DNA of 64,000 nt from Clostridia bacterium (GCA_017503105.1 JAFVTS010000006.1:1-64000); one strand, 5' to 3'. Positions 50,934 to 60,296 are shown, counted from the stretch's first letter. Translations and numbers: made by a program. Notes: generated by a model from the sequence alone, not told the origin.

Positions 50934-52511
50934 GTGAAAAACACGTATACGGTAAAAACGAAATTCTGGGTCTTTCCCGTAAATTCCGCGCTTCAGCGCA
51001 AGGACCTCGGCTTTTATATTGACGGCGAGCGCGTCTTTGAGCTTGCCATCTCCCTCGACCCGTCGAACCCAAACTTCCTTGCGAACGTAAACGTAGAGCG
51101 ATTTTCGGGCAAGGAGATAACGTTTGAGGTCTTTCCCGACGCGGACGTGAGCTTTACGGAGTCGGACGAGCCAATGTTCCTCTCGGACGACGCGGATATC
51201 CGTCAGAAGCTCTCGTTTACCGCGAGCTCTGGGTGGACCAACGACCCTAACGGACTTTATAAATACGGAGGCGAATATCACCTCTTTTACCAGCATAACC
51301 CTTGCGATCTGACTTGGGACAATATGCACTGGGGTCACGCGAAAAGCCGCGACCTCGTGCGGTGGGAGGAGCTTGACGAATTTCTCTACCCCGACGAAAA
51401 CGGGGCGGCGTACTCGGGATGTGCCTTCGTCGATAAAAATAACGCGAGCGGTCTTAAAAAAGGCTCTGACGACCCGATACTCATCTACTATACGGCAGCT
51501 CCGAAAAAGCACGCTCCAAGCTCTCTCAGCTATCAAAAAAAGTGGACTCAGCGCATACTCGCCTCGACCGACGGCGGCAAGAGCTTTAACGTTCTGCCCG
51601 AATTTATCGACGAGATATGCGAAGAAAACAGAGATCCGCGCGTTGAGTATTCTCCTGAGCTCGGGAAGTACGTCCTTGCGCTCTATATAAGCGACGAGCG
51701 GCGCGATTTTGCCATCTTCACCTCTGACGATCTCAAAAATTGGGAGGAGCTTCAGAGGATAACGCTCGGTGAGGACAGAGAGTGTCCGAACCTCGCGCGT
51801 TTCAGGGTCGAAAATTCCGACGAATACAAGTGGGTATTTTACGGAGCTAATTCCGTCTGTTCGGTATACGAGATAAAGGACGGTCTTTTCCGCGAGGTGC
51901 AAGCGCCAAAGAAGCCGTATTACGCAACGAACGCCTATGCCGCGCAGAACTTTAAAGACCCCGATACGAACAGACGCCTGAGGATAGATTGGGTAAGGTC
52001 AAGGCTTCCCTTTTCGCTGCCGCGCGCTGACGCTAACTTCTCACAGCTTTTCGGCATTCCGAAGGAAGAGAGGCTCGTCAAGGACGCGGACGGGTATTCA
52101 CTTACCGTAAATCCCGCGAAGGAAATACTCGCCCTCGCTCGGGAAAAGGTGTGCATCCGTGACGCGAAGCACGGCGACAGGATCGACGTTTTAACCCCTG
52201 CTTTTATTATGAATTACAAGGCGGAATACGAAACGGACGGCGTTACCGAAATATACGCGGGCGGCAGAAGGCTGGTTATTGACACGGGCAAAAACAAGAT
52301 CAGCTCCCGCGCGGAAGCCTGCCCTGTAAAGCGCGGAAAGACGGTCGATATAACCGTGATCTCCGACACGCTGACGCTCGAAATATTCGCAGACGGCGGA
52401 CGCTTCTTTACGGCAAGCATCACCGCCTTTGACAAGAACGCGCCTTACGTTATGCTGTGCGGTGAGGTTCCTGAGGGGGCGCAATTCTCCGTTGCAAAAC
52501 TCGAAATATGA
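50934..52511 (+). CDS. Glycoside hydrolase family 32 (sucrose/fructan hydrolase)
   Basis: 525 residues from GTG 50934 with AAGGGGTGG ahead. GH32 motifs: nucleophile WTNDPNG, YHLFYQHNP, transition-state NRDPRV, and acid/base Glu in DRECPNLARF; C-terminal beta-sandwich. It has an extra N-terminal beta-rich region of about 90 residues, and no signal peptide, so it acts in the cytoplasm. Paired with a fructokinase: sucrose, sucrose-phosphate or short fructans to fructose and then fructose 6-phosphate. No transporter is adjacent. Confidence 0.92.
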   Translation: MKNTYTVKTKFWVFPVNSALQRKDLGFYIDGERVFELAISLDPSNPNFLANVNVERFSGKEITFEVFPDADVSFTESDEPMFLSDDADIRQKLSFTASSGWTNDPNGLYKYGGEYHLFYQHNPCDLTWDNMHWGHAKSRDLVRWEELDEFLYPDENGAAYSGCAFVDKNNASGLKKGSDDPILIYYTAAPKKHAPSSLSYQKKWTQRILASTDGGKSFNVLPEFIDEICEENRDPRVEYSPELGKYVLALYISDERRDFAIFTSDDLKNWEELQRITLGEDRECPNLARFRVENSDEYKWVFYGANSVCSVYEIKDGLFREVQAPKKPYYATNAYAAQNFKDPDTNRRLRIDWVRSRLPFSLPRADANFSQLFGIPKEERLVKDADGYSLTVNPAKEILALAREKVCIRDAKHGDRIDVLTPAFIMNYKAEYETDGVTEIYAGGRRLVIDTGKNKISSRAEACPVKRGKTVDITVISDTLTLEIFADGGRFFTASITAFDKNAPYVMLCGEVPEGAQFSVAKLEI

Positions 52512-52522
52512 GGGATCTGAAA

Positions 52523-53392
52523 ATGAAAATACTTACGATAGGCGAAATAATATGGGACGTATATCCCGATAAAAAATGCATAGGCGGCGCACCTCTTAAC
52601 TTCGCCGCGCACACGGCGCTCCTCGGCGCCGAGGCGGCTATGGTCTCAGCCGTCGGAGATGACGATTTAGGCAACTCTGCCGTAAAATATATCACCGATT
52701 TCGGAGTTTCGACAAAATTCATAAAGAAAAGCGAAAAAACCACGGGCATCTGCGACGTGACGGTGAACGAGAGCGGCGTGCCCTCGTATTCGGTAAGGCG
52801 CGACACGGCTTACGATAATATCGTCCTCGGCGATCCCGACACAGCCGAGATAAACTCGGAGGGCTTCGACCTCTTCTACTTCGGAACCCTTATTCAAAGG
52901 TCCCCCGTTTCGGAGCGCGCCGTAAAGAAGATACTCGCGGATTGCAAATTCAAGGACGTCATCTGCGACGTGAATCTAAGACCCGACTGCTATTCGCGCG
53001 GGAGCGTGCTGCGTTGCCTCGAAAACGCTACTATACTTAAGATCAGCGACGAGGAGGAGCCGCTTTTCCGCTCGCTCGGTATTTATAAAAACGAGCCGAA
53101 GAGCAACGAGGAGATAGCAAAGTCGCTCACTACCCTTTTCCCGAATATAAAGACCGTGATAATCACGATGGGCGCAAAGGGCTCGTTCGCTTACGGGCGA
53201 GAAAGCGGAAAATGCGTCCTTCAGCCCGCGAAAAAAGTAAGCGTCGCGTCTACCGTCGGAGCGGGCGACTCTTTTGCCGCGGCTTTCTCCGTCGCGTATC
53301 TTTCGGGCAAAACCCTTGAAGAGGCGATGGCGGCGGGAGCGGAGCTCTCGGGCTTCGTTTGCTCGCGCACCGAGGCTGTTCCCGTAAGGTAA
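52523..53392 (+). CDS. PfkB-family carbohydrate kinase (probable fructokinase)
   Basis: 289 residues from ATG 52523, with GAGGG ahead; an in-frame ATG at 52508 overlaps the GH32 stop and is an alternative. N-terminal GGAPLNFAAHTALLGA substrate motif and C-terminal TVGAGDSFAAAFSVAYLSG with the catalytic Asp. The neighbouring GH32 gene points to fructose as substrate. Confidence 0.9.
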   Translation: MKILTIGEIIWDVYPDKKCIGGAPLNFAAHTALLGAEAAMVSAVGDDDLGNSAVKYITDFGVSTKFIKKSEKTTGICDVTVNESGVPSYSVRRDTAYDNIVLGDPDTAEINSEGFDLFYFGTLIQRSPVSERAVKKILADCKFKDVICDVNLRPDCYSRGSVLRCLENATILKISDEEEPLFRSLGIYKNEPKSNEEIAKSLTTLFPNIKTVIITMGAKGSFAYGRESGKCVLQPAKKVSVASTVGAGDSFAAAFSVAYLSGKTLEEAMAAGAELSGFVCSRTEAVPVR

Positions 53393-53443
53393 CGCGACCT
53401 TCGCAAAAGACTAAGGATTTAATTCTTTTATAACGTATAAACG

Positions 53444-53473
53444 AAAAAAGCTCGGGTTTTACCGAGCTTTTTT
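53444..53473. terminator. Bidirectional terminator between the fructokinase gene and uppP
   Basis: AAAAAAGCTCGG and CCGAGCTTTTTT pair around GTTTTA and serve both converging units. Confidence 0.9.
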
Positions 53474-53509
53474 GTTTCTGCCTTGATTTTTGGTGCAATT
53501 TTCGTGTTT

Positions 53510-54352
53510 TTATGCCGCAAGCGTTTTAATTACGAAATATCCTATAACAAGAATACCGAGCGCTATACGGTATATACCGAAGGGTGCGAAGCTATGGCGC
53601 TTGACGAAGTCCATAAGGAACTTTATGACCGCCAGAGAAACGAGGTACGAAACCGCGATACCAACGAGAAGAAGGGCTATTTCCCCGCCGCTTGCGGAAA
53701 ATCCGCCAAGGAGGAATTTCAATATCTTAAGCCCCGACGCTCCGAGCATTATCGGGATCGCCATAAAGAACGAGAACTCGGCGCTTGCCGTTCTCGAAAC
53801 GCCCGAAAGCATTCCTCCGAGGATAGTCGAGCCCGAGCGCGACGTTCCCGGTATCAGAGAAAGCACCTGGTACGCACCGATCTTGAGCGCGTCGGTATAG
53901 GTAAGATCCTCCGCCGACTCCACCCTGTACGGCTTATCCTTCTTAAAGCGCTCGACGAGAATGAACAGAACGCCGTAAATTATCAGCGCCGCCGCAACGG
54001 TGACGTAGTTGTAAAGATACTTCTCAAAAATATCGTCAAGAAGAAGTCCGAGAACAGCCGCGGGAACGGCTCCCACTATGACCTTTGCCCAAAGCGAAAG
54101 CGTGCTTCTCTTCTCTCTTGCCGATTTTTTAGCCGAAAACGGATTGAGTCTTTCGAAGAAAAGCGTCGGCACGGCAAGTATCGCGCCAAGTTGGATAACG
54201 ACTAAGAACATCTCCATAAACTCGGGCGAAACGTCAAGCTTCAGAAACTCGTCAAAGAGTATCATATGCCCCGTGGAGCTGACGGGCAGCCACTCCGTGA
54301 TGCCCTCGACTATTCCGAGAATGAAGGATTTTAAAAATTCGATAAATTCCAT
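53510..54352 (-). CDS. uppP: Undecaprenyl-diphosphatase
   Basis: 280 residues, about eight membrane segments. BacA/UppP signatures GITEWLPVSSTGHMIL and LIPGTSRSGSTILGG. Dephosphorylates the lipid carrier for cell-wall synthesis and gives bacitracin tolerance. It starts 4 bases after the U32 peptidase stop, same operon. Confidence 0.95.
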   Translation of the reverse strand: MEFIEFLKSFILGIVEGITEWLPVSSTGHMILFDEFLKLDVSPEFMEMFLVVIQLGAILAVPTLFFERLNPFSAKKSAREKRSTLSLWAKVIVGAVPAAVLGLLLDDIFEKYLYNYVTVAAALIIYGVLFILVERFKKDKPYRVESAEDLTYTDALKIGAYQVLSLIPGTSRSGSTILGGMLSGVSRTASAEFSFFMAIPIMLGASGLKILKFLLGGFSASGGEIALLLVGIAVSYLVSLAVIKFLMDFVKRHSFAPFGIYRIALGILVIGYFVIKTLAA

Positions 54353-54356
54353 AAAG

Positions 54357-55586
54357 CTACCTCGCTCTTATAATATCGCCCTCGCGCATAGGAATATCCG
54401 TCTTCATATAAAATTTCATATAAGGATGGCTCGACGCCGAGATCGGCTCGCCGCTTTCATCAAAAAGCTCACCCGCAACGAGCGGCACACCGACGCTACC
54501 GGGACTCAGAAGCTCTATCTCCTCTCCCACGGTCATCTTATTCCTTTGCGAAAGCTCCGCCACCCGACGCTCAGCGTCGTACGAGAGGACCGTCGCAAGA
54601 TAAGCCTTATCCCTGATATACCCCGCGGTCTTGGAAATATTCGCGTCCACGTGCGAGTCGGAGAAATAATACCCCGTCGCGTAATCTCGGTGGCTCACCG
54701 ATTCAAGCTCACGGTACCAGGCGGGGTCGTATTCGTATTCGCCCGAGAAATATGAGTCAAGCGCCATCTTATAAGTATTCGTGACGACGGCGGTATAGTA
54801 CGCCGATTTCATTCTTCCCTCAATCTTGAAGGAATCTATTCCCGCCTCTACAAGCTCGGGTATGTGCTCGATAGTACAGGTGTCGCGGCTTGCCATAATA
54901 AAGGTCTCGCCGTTTATCTCCTCTATCGGCATTGGCGCCTCGGGACGTTTTTCCTCCGCTATCTCATAGCCTCTTATGGAATAATTCCATCTGCAGGGCT
55001 GCGCGCAAGCGCCACGGTTGGCATCTCTGTCGACTATGTGACCCGAAAGCAGGCATCTGCCGCTGTACGATATACACATTGAGCCGTGAACGAAGCACTC
55101 AAGCTCAATCTCCTCGGGGATAGCGGCACGGATAGCCTTGATCTCCTCAAGCGTCAGCTCACGCGCGAGAACCACGCGGCGCGCACCGAGCCTGTGCCAG
55201 GCTATGCAGTCGTGCGAGCTTACGGAATTTGCTTGAGTCGAAACGTGGATATCGACCTTCGGAAGCATTTCCCGTGCAAGCATCATAACCCCTATATCGG
55301 CAATGATGAGCGCGTCTATATCTATATTTTTCAATAACTCAAAATATTCTTTAAGTCTTTCGTACTCGTATTCCCGCGGCATAGTGTTAACTGTGAGATA
55401 CACCTTGACGCCGCGTGCGTGAGCGTATTCCACCGCCTCTTTAAGCTCATCGGGCGAAAAGTTATCCGCCGCCGCGCGCATTCCGAATATTTTACCCGAA
55501 AGATATACCGCGTCCGCTCCGTAACGTATGGCGGCGCGCATTTTTTCAAAATTCCCCGCAGGGGATAAAAGCTCGGGTCGTTTCAT
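54357..55586 (-). CDS. U32-family peptidase (RlhA/TrhP-like)
   Basis: 409 residues. Family start ELLSPAGNFEKMRAAIRYGADAVYLSG, then FVHGSMCISYSGRCLLS and the cysteine cluster RGACAQPCRW, with DSFKIEGRMKSAYYTA. Members of this family act in tRNA or 23S rRNA hydroxylation using an iron-sulfur cluster rather than as proven proteases. Followed closely by uppP. Confidence 0.9.
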   Translation of the reverse strand: MKRPELLSPAGNFEKMRAAIRYGADAVYLSGKIFGMRAAADNFSPDELKEAVEYAHARGVKVYLTVNTMPREYEYERLKEYFELLKNIDIDALIIADIGVMMLAREMLPKVDIHVSTQANSVSSHDCIAWHRLGARRVVLARELTLEEIKAIRAAIPEEIELECFVHGSMCISYSGRCLLSGHIVDRDANRGACAQPCRWNYSIRGYEIAEEKRPEAPMPIEEINGETFIMASRDTCTIEHIPELVEAGIDSFKIEGRMKSAYYTAVVTNTYKMALDSYFSGEYEYDPAWYRELESVSHRDYATGYYFSDSHVDANISKTAGYIRDKAYLATVLSYDAERRVAELSQRNKMTVGEEIELLSPGSVGVPLVAGELFDESGEPISASSHPYMKFYMKTDIPMREGDIIRAR

Positions 55587-55617
55587 CTTATTCCTCGCTT
55601 CATTAAATTATATAATA

Positions 55618-55646
55618 AGTATAACACAAAAGACAAGCAAATGCAA
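55618..55646 (-). promoter_or_regulatory. Promoter of the U32 peptidase-uppP operon
   Basis: Minus-strand TTGCAT (55646-55641), 17-base spacer, TATACT (55623-55618). Confidence 0.7.
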
Positions 55647-55648
55647 TA

Positions 55649-56743
55649 TCATACGGGTAGCATAATCAAATTTATCTCCCACGCGGGAAGACATCTTAAG
55701 CGCCTTATGTACATTTTGTAATAAGGGTAGCGCTCGCGCAAAATATTCACGAGCTCGAAGATATCCCTGCTCTTGTGATAAAGCGACACTAAAAGCTGCG
55801 GACGGTCCCTTCTTATCGTTTCGTCCGAGCCCGATAGCGCCTCGCGCTCAGAGCCCTCGACGTCGTATTTGACGTAGTCGGTCTTCCCCTCCGTAAGATC
55901 GTCGATGCGCACGAGCGGCGTTTGCTCGACCCTGTGCTGATAAGAGTGGGTTGACGCGTCAAGGACCGATGAATTTCGGTTTCCCGACCCTGCGAAAAAA
56001 CCGTCCCCCGTCTTATCCCAGGCGGCGGCTCTTACGGTGCGGACGTCGATCCCTTCAAGCCCTTCGGCAAAGCGAGCAAGGCGCTTGAAGGTCTTGGGGT
56101 CGGGCTCGATACAAACGGCGGCTCTGAGGTTCGGGAAGAAGCTTACAGCCTCTGAAAGCGTGTCGCCCGAGTAAGCGCCCGCGTCCACGAGCGTTTCGAT
56201 ATTCGCGGAAGAGAGCAAGGAATACATCTCTTCTTTAGTAGACGTAAACTCAAGTATATCGCGCATTCTGCCCGAAAGTTTATACCGAATTACGGAAATA
56301 AAGACGTTTTTCGACTCTTCGTCATAGAGGGCGTCAAGCGCCTTTTTTATCTGTCCGTAATGCTCTTTATAGAACGCGGAATCAAAATATTCGCCCTCGT
56401 CCGACACGGGCATATCGGGCACGTACATATCAAATTCTTCATCTATTCCAAGGAGCGTGTCGATAAGATCGGGGAGTCTTGTAGCAAACGAAAGAACTAT
56501 GACGAAATCGGGATAAAGCTCCTTTATTTCGGAAAAGGACTTTACCCTGACGCCGTGAAACGAGTGACCTCTTACAAACCCGTCAGAGGCAAAAATATCT
56601 GCGTATTTTATTCCGAGAGAATCAAATCTTGCTATAAGCTTGTCAGCGCCGTTGCCCATACCGTATATGACTATCGGGCGCCTTTCGCGCTTAAGGCTTT
56701 CCCACATATCCGAAACGCTCTCGGGCGAGGGTAAGTTTTTCAT
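55649..56743 (-). CDS. FkbM-family methyltransferase with N-terminal nucleotide-sugar-like domain
   Basis: 364 residues. The N-terminal part (about 20-115) reads PIVIYGMGNGADKLIARF and looks like a small Rossmann-like domain seen in glycan-modifying proteins. The C-terminal part has SAM motif ETLVDAGAYSGDTLSEAV (near 183-200), CIEPDPKTF, and YVKYDVEGSEREAL. Probably O-methylates a glycan or a secondary metabolite. Stands alone between two promoters. Substrate unknown. Confidence 0.85.
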   Translation of the reverse strand: MKNLPSPESVSDMWESLKRERRPIVIYGMGNGADKLIARFDSLGIKYADIFASDGFVRGHSFHGVRVKSFSEIKELYPDFVIVLSFATRLPDLIDTLLGIDEEFDMYVPDMPVSDEGEYFDSAFYKEHYGQIKKALDALYDEESKNVFISVIRYKLSGRMRDILEFTSTKEEMYSLLSSANIETLVDAGAYSGDTLSEAVSFFPNLRAAVCIEPDPKTFKRLARFAEGLEGIDVRTVRAAAWDKTGDGFFAGSGNRNSSVLDASTHSYQHRVEQTPLVRIDDLTEGKTDYVKYDVEGSEREALSGSDETIRRDRPQLLVSLYHKSRDIFELVNILRERYPYYKMYIRRLRCLPAWEINLIMLPV

Positions 56744-56774
56744 AATTGCCTCCTTAAAATTTTTCCGTTCTTAC

Positions 56775-56803
56775 TTGCATTTTTCGGGTGTTTGTGCTAC
56801 AAT
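56775..56803 (+). promoter_or_regulatory. Promoter of the HIT protein gene
   Basis: TTGCAT (56775-56780), 17-base spacer, TACAAT (56798-56803). Confidence 0.75.
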
Positions 56804-56834
56804 TATTTATATAAACCAAACGGAGGAAGAAAAA

Positions 56835-57173
56835 ATGGACTGTTTATTCTGCGCTATTATAAAGGGAGATATTCCCTCCACCAAGGTTTACGAGGATGAG
56901 TACGCTTACGCATTCCGCGATATAAATCCTGCGGCGCCTACTCACGTGCTCGTAGTACCCAAGACTCACATCGCCTCGATAGACGCGGTGTCGGAGGAAA
57001 ACGCCGACACGGTAGCTCACGTTCTCGCGGCTATCCCGAAGATCGCCGCTGCCGAGGGGCTTGTAAACGGTTACCGCGTAGTCAGCAACGTCGGTGAGGA
57101 CGGCTGTCAGTCGGTAAAGCACCTGCACTTCCACATTCTCGGCGGCACGAAGCTCTCCGAGAAGATGGCTTAG
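56835..57173 (+). CDS. HIT-family nucleotide hydrolase (HINT-like)
   Basis: 112 residues from ATG 56835, 8 bases after CGGAGG. N-terminal CLFCAIIKGDIPSTKVYED and the histidine triad HLHFHILGG. Hydrolyses adenosine phosphoramidates or dinucleoside polyphosphates. The longer frame to 56640 runs through the promoter and is rejected. Confidence 0.95.
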   Translation: MDCLFCAIIKGDIPSTKVYEDEYAYAFRDINPAAPTHVLVVPKTHIASIDAVSEENADTVAHVLAAIPKIAAAEGLVNGYRVVSNVGEDGCQSVKHLHFHILGGTKLSEKMA

Positions 57174-57192
57174 ATCAAAGTCTTAAAAAATC

Positions 57193-57240
57193 AAATCTCG
57201 CTTACTCGGGACGAACCTCTGAGCAAGCGAGATTTTCTTT
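57193..57240. terminator. Bidirectional terminator between the HIT gene and rplS
   Basis: AAATCTCGCTT and AAGCGAGATTT pair, with an inner CTC/GAG. TTTTCTTT follows on the plus strand and TTTGATTTTTT on the minus strand. Confidence 0.85.
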
Positions 57241-57291
57241 ACCCTGTCGGGTCTTGTTGCCGACGGGTACGTTTGGTAAGGACTCGGAAAA

Positions 57292-57633
57292 TCAGATCTT
57301 TTCCTTAACCTTAGCCGCCTTACCCACTCTGTCACGAAGGTAATAAAGCTTCGCACGGCGAACCTTTGCTTCGCGGAAGACAACAATCTTGTCTACGTTG
57401 GGAGAATGAAGGGGGAAGGTCTTTTCAACGCCAACGCCGTAAGAAACGCGTCTTACGGTGAAGGTCTCGGAGATTCCGCCGCCGTGTCTTGCGATAACGG
57501 TTCCCTCGAACATCTGAATTCTTTCCTTCTCACCCTCGACGATCTTGACGTAAACCTTTACGCCGTCGCCGATGCCGAACTTAGGAAGCTCGGTCTTAAG
57601 CTGCTCACTAACAAAAGCCTGGATCTTTTCCAT
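57292..57633 (-). CDS. rplS: Ribosomal protein L19
   Basis: 113 residues from ATG 57633 with GGAGGG ahead. Family motifs [39 protein letters not shown] and [11 protein letters not shown]. Lies at the 30S-50S interface. In most Firmicutes rplS runs in the same direction as the lepB-rbgA-rnhB genes; here it is on the opposite strand. Confidence 0.97.
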   Translation of the reverse strand: MEKIQAFVSEQLKTELPKFGIGDGVKVYVKIVEGEKERIQMFEGTVIARHGGGISETFTVRRVSYGVGVEKTFPLHSPNVDKIVVFREAKVRRAKLYYLRDRVGKAAKVKEKI

Positions 57634-57639
57634 TTTGGC

Positions 57640-57695
57640 CCTCCTATTTACTTCGAACATTCGTGCAGAGCGCGCGCAGAGGACTGTTCTGATAT
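57640..57695 (-). promoter_or_regulatory. Probable L19 ribosomal protein leader
   Basis: The rplS leader reads GAACAGTCC, a CTGCGCGCGCTCTGCACGAA stretch and TGTTC, which resembles the L19 leader of Firmicutes (a GTCC...TGCACGAA core closed by a stem). It would let L19 repress its own synthesis. Identification is from memory of the motif. Confidence 0.55.
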
Positions 57696-57733
57696 TCCGT
57701 GATACGCAAAAAAGCATACGCACAGTTATAGTG

Positions 57734-57762
57734 ATTATATCACATTATTTTCAAAAAATCAA
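57734..57762 (-). promoter_or_regulatory. rplS promoter
   Basis: Minus-strand TTGATT (57762-57757), 17-base spacer, TATAAT (57739-57734). Confidence 0.8.
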
Positions 57763-57875
57763 TACCTTTAGCAAAAAAACTTCAAATATTTTTTCAAAAT
57801 GCATTTTTCGAGCTGTTTTGTCTAAAATGTACACTTTGGTCTTTTTATTTTCATAAAAATCTTTTGTTTTGCGTA

Positions 57876-57904
57876 TTGTAATTTTTATTTTAATATGGTA
57901 AAAT
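57876..57904 (+). promoter_or_regulatory. lepB operon promoter
   Basis: TTGTAA (57876-57881), 17-base spacer, TAAAAT (57899-57904). Confidence 0.65.
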
Positions 57905-57945
57905 AATATATTATAATTCGTTAGTATTTTATGCGGAGGTGGAAA

Positions 57946-58794
57946 ATGTCAAAAAACGCATCCGAAAGCAAAAAAGAGCTTAACAGAGATAACCTGATAG
58001 TTCCCGAACAAATATTCGCCCCCGAGCCCGAGCCCGAAGAGCCCGTGGAGGAAGAGCTCGTCGACGCCTGCGAAAAAGAGAGCGCGGACGTCAGAGACCC
58101 CGAGCTTGATCCAAATCAGATCTCGTTCTTCGATACGGACGCGCAGTGCGAGGAGGACGACGACACGGCAAACGAGGACGCCCACAGAAGAAGCGAAGAG
58201 CTTGCAAGGCTTGAGGCGATCGACGAAAAGGGCTACGACTCTGATAAGCCGAGGATAGTCGACAAGATATTCGACGTAGTCGAGCTTCTCGTCTTCACCG
58301 TCGCAGCCGTTTTCATTCTCACGTCATTCTTCTTCAAGCACGCCATCGTGGACGGCGACTCTATGCTCTCTACCCTTGCGGAGGGCGAGCATCTTATAAT
58401 CTCCGATCTCTTCTACGAGCCCGAGCGCGGCGATATTATCGTTTTTGAGGACTACACCATCGGCGAAAATCTCAAAAAGCCCATCGTCAAGCGCGTCATA
58501 GCACTTGCGGGCGACAAGGTCGAGATAGACATTCTCGGCACCGTTTTTGTAAACGGCGAGAAGATCAAAGACGAGCACAAATATATAAGCGGCGGCGTTT
58601 ACGAGCTCCGCATCGAGCATAAATACGCAGTCGCTGAGGAATACACCGTCCCCGAGGGACACATATTCGTCCTCGGTGACAACAGAAATAATTCTACCGA
58701 CTCACGCACCTTCGGCGCGATAAGCACCGACACCGTCCTTGGCGAGGTCAAGCTCAGGGTCTTCCCTCTTGCGGGCTTCGGCACGGTAGACTGA
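57946..58794 (+). CDS. lepB: Signal peptidase I
   Basis: 282 residues from ATG 57946 (GGAGG six bases ahead; an ATG at 57931 precedes the site). An unusually long acidic cytoplasmic N-terminus (about 105 residues, rich in Glu, Asp and Pro) precedes one membrane helix (about 110-130). Catalytic Ser139 is in VDGDSMLSTL and Lys182 in KRVIALAGDKVEI. Box E is GHIFVLGDNRNNSTDSR. It cleaves signal peptides on the outer face. Confidence 0.95.
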   Translation: MSKNASESKKELNRDNLIVPEQIFAPEPEPEEPVEEELVDACEKESADVRDPELDPNQISFFDTDAQCEEDDDTANEDAHRRSEELARLEAIDEKGYDSDKPRIVDKIFDVVELLVFTVAAVFILTSFFFKHAIVDGDSMLSTLAEGEHLIISDLFYEPERGDIIVFEDYTIGENLKKPIVKRVIALAGDKVEIDILGTVFVNGEKIKDEHKYISGGVYELRIEHKYAVAEEYTVPEGHIFVLGDNRNNSTDSRTFGAISTDTVLGEVKLRVFPLAGFGTVD

Positions 58795-58808
58795 GAAAGG
58801 CTTCATAT

Positions 58809-59669
58809 ATGGCAACTAATCCGATACAGTGGTTCCCCGGGCATATGGCGAAGACCCGCCGTATGATGAAGGAATGCCTTCCCGAGGTCGACCTCGTGCT
58901 TGAGCTTCTGGACGCGCGCATTCCTTACAGCTCAAAAAATCCCGAGATAGAAAAGCTCTGCGAACAAAAGCCGAGGGTCACGGTGCTTACGAAGGCGTCG
59001 CTTGCAGACCCCGACCTTACGGCTCGCTGGGTGAAAAAATATACGGAATCAGGCTCGCTCACCGTCGCGATAGATTCGACGGATAACAAGGGCATCGGAG
59101 CGCTTTCCGACGCGGTAAATACGGTTATGAAGGAAAAGCTTGAGCGCTACCGTGAAAAGGGTATGGCGACGAGACATCTGCGCGCTATGATAGTAGGTAT
59201 TCCGAACGTCGGAAAATCCTCGCTCATAAACCGCCTCGCGGGTGGAAAGAAGGCAAAGGTCGAGGACAGACCCGGCGTCACGGTGAACAAGCAATGGGTG
59301 CCGACGTCAATTGGTCTTGACCTTCTTGATATGCCCGGCGTGCTTTGGCCGAAATTCGAGGACGAAACGGTTGGTCAGAACCTGGCTATGACGGGCGCGA
59401 TACGCGACGGAGTGCTTGACACCGAGGAGATAGCTATGCTGCTCTGCTCACGTCTTATGACCACGGCTCCCACAGAATTTATGACGAGATATAAGCTCAC
59501 GAAGGAAGAAACGGACGGACTTGATTCCTACGACCTCTTCGAGCTCGTCGGACGGAAAAGAGGCTTCCTCATCTCGGGCGGCGAAATAAATCACGAGCGC
59601 ACCGCCACGATGCTTCTTGACGAGTTCAGAGCTGCCGTAATAGGACGAATAACTCTTGAATTACCATAA
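58809..59669 (+). CDS. rbgA: Ribosome biogenesis GTPase YlqF/RbgA
   Basis: 286 residues. Circularly permuted GTPase: G4-like LTKASLAD precedes G1 GIPNVGKSSLINRL and G3 DMPGVLWP. N-terminal IQWFPGHMAKTRRMM is the family signature. Matures the 50S subunit. 14 bases after lepB. Confidence 0.96.
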   Translation: MATNPIQWFPGHMAKTRRMMKECLPEVDLVLELLDARIPYSSKNPEIEKLCEQKPRVTVLTKASLADPDLTARWVKKYTESGSLTVAIDSTDNKGIGALSDAVNTVMKEKLERYREKGMATRHLRAMIVGIPNVGKSSLINRLAGGKKAKVEDRPGVTVNKQWVPTSIGLDLLDMPGVLWPKFEDETVGQNLAMTGAIRDGVLDTEEIAMLLCSRLMTTAPTEFMTRYKLTKEETDGLDSYDLFELVGRKRGFLISGGEINHERTATMLLDEFRAAVIGRITLELP

Positions 59670-59690
59670 AAAGCGAGGCAGAACTGCAAA

Positions 59691-60296
59691 ATGCCAAATT
59701 ACGACTACGAATTAAAGCACATAGCAGAAGGATATTCCGCGGTCTGCGGCTGTGACGAGGCGGGGCGCGGTCCTCTCTCGGGTCCCGTCGTTGCCGCGGC
59801 TGTCATATTAAGCACGGACACCGAGATAGAGGGGCTTAACGATTCTAAAAAGCTGACGGAAAAGAAGCGCGAGAAGCTCTTTGATATTATCAAGGAAAAA
59901 GCAGTCGCCTACGCGATAGCAGAGGCATCGCCCGCAGAGATAGACGAGATAAACATTCTGAACGCGTCGATGCTTGCAATGCGCCGCGCCGTCGAGGCTC
60001 TCCCCCACCCTGCGGATTTCGCCCTGATAGACGGAAACTGCTCGCGCGGCTTCGATATTCCCACCGAGACCGTCGTCGGCGGTGACGCGAAGAGCGCGTC
60101 GATAGCGGCGGCGTCAATACTCGCGAAGGTCACGCGTGACAGGCTTTGCGCCGAGCAGGACAAGCTCTATCCCGAGTACGGAATAGCAAAGCACAAGGGT
60201 TATCCGACGAAAGAGCATATGGCGGCGGTGAGAGAGCACGGTCCGTCCCCCATTCACAGACGCACTTTTCTGAAATTCCTTGAAAAATCGGAATGA
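59691..60296 (+). CDS. rnhB: Ribonuclease HII
   Basis: 201 residues. The catalytic acidic motif is CDEAGRGPLSGPVVAAAV, then DSKKLTEKKRE and GDAKSASIAAASILAKVTRD. Removes ribonucleotides from DNA and RNA primers. Overlaps yraN by four bases. Confidence 0.96.
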   Translation: MPNYDYELKHIAEGYSAVCGCDEAGRGPLSGPVVAAAVILSTDTEIEGLNDSKKLTEKKREKLFDIIKEKAVAYAIAEASPAEIDEINILNASMLAMRRAVEALPHPADFALIDGNCSRGFDIPTETVVGGDAKSASIAAASILAKVTRDRLCAEQDKLYPEYGIAKHKGYPTKEHMAAVREHGPSPIHRRTFLKFLEKSE

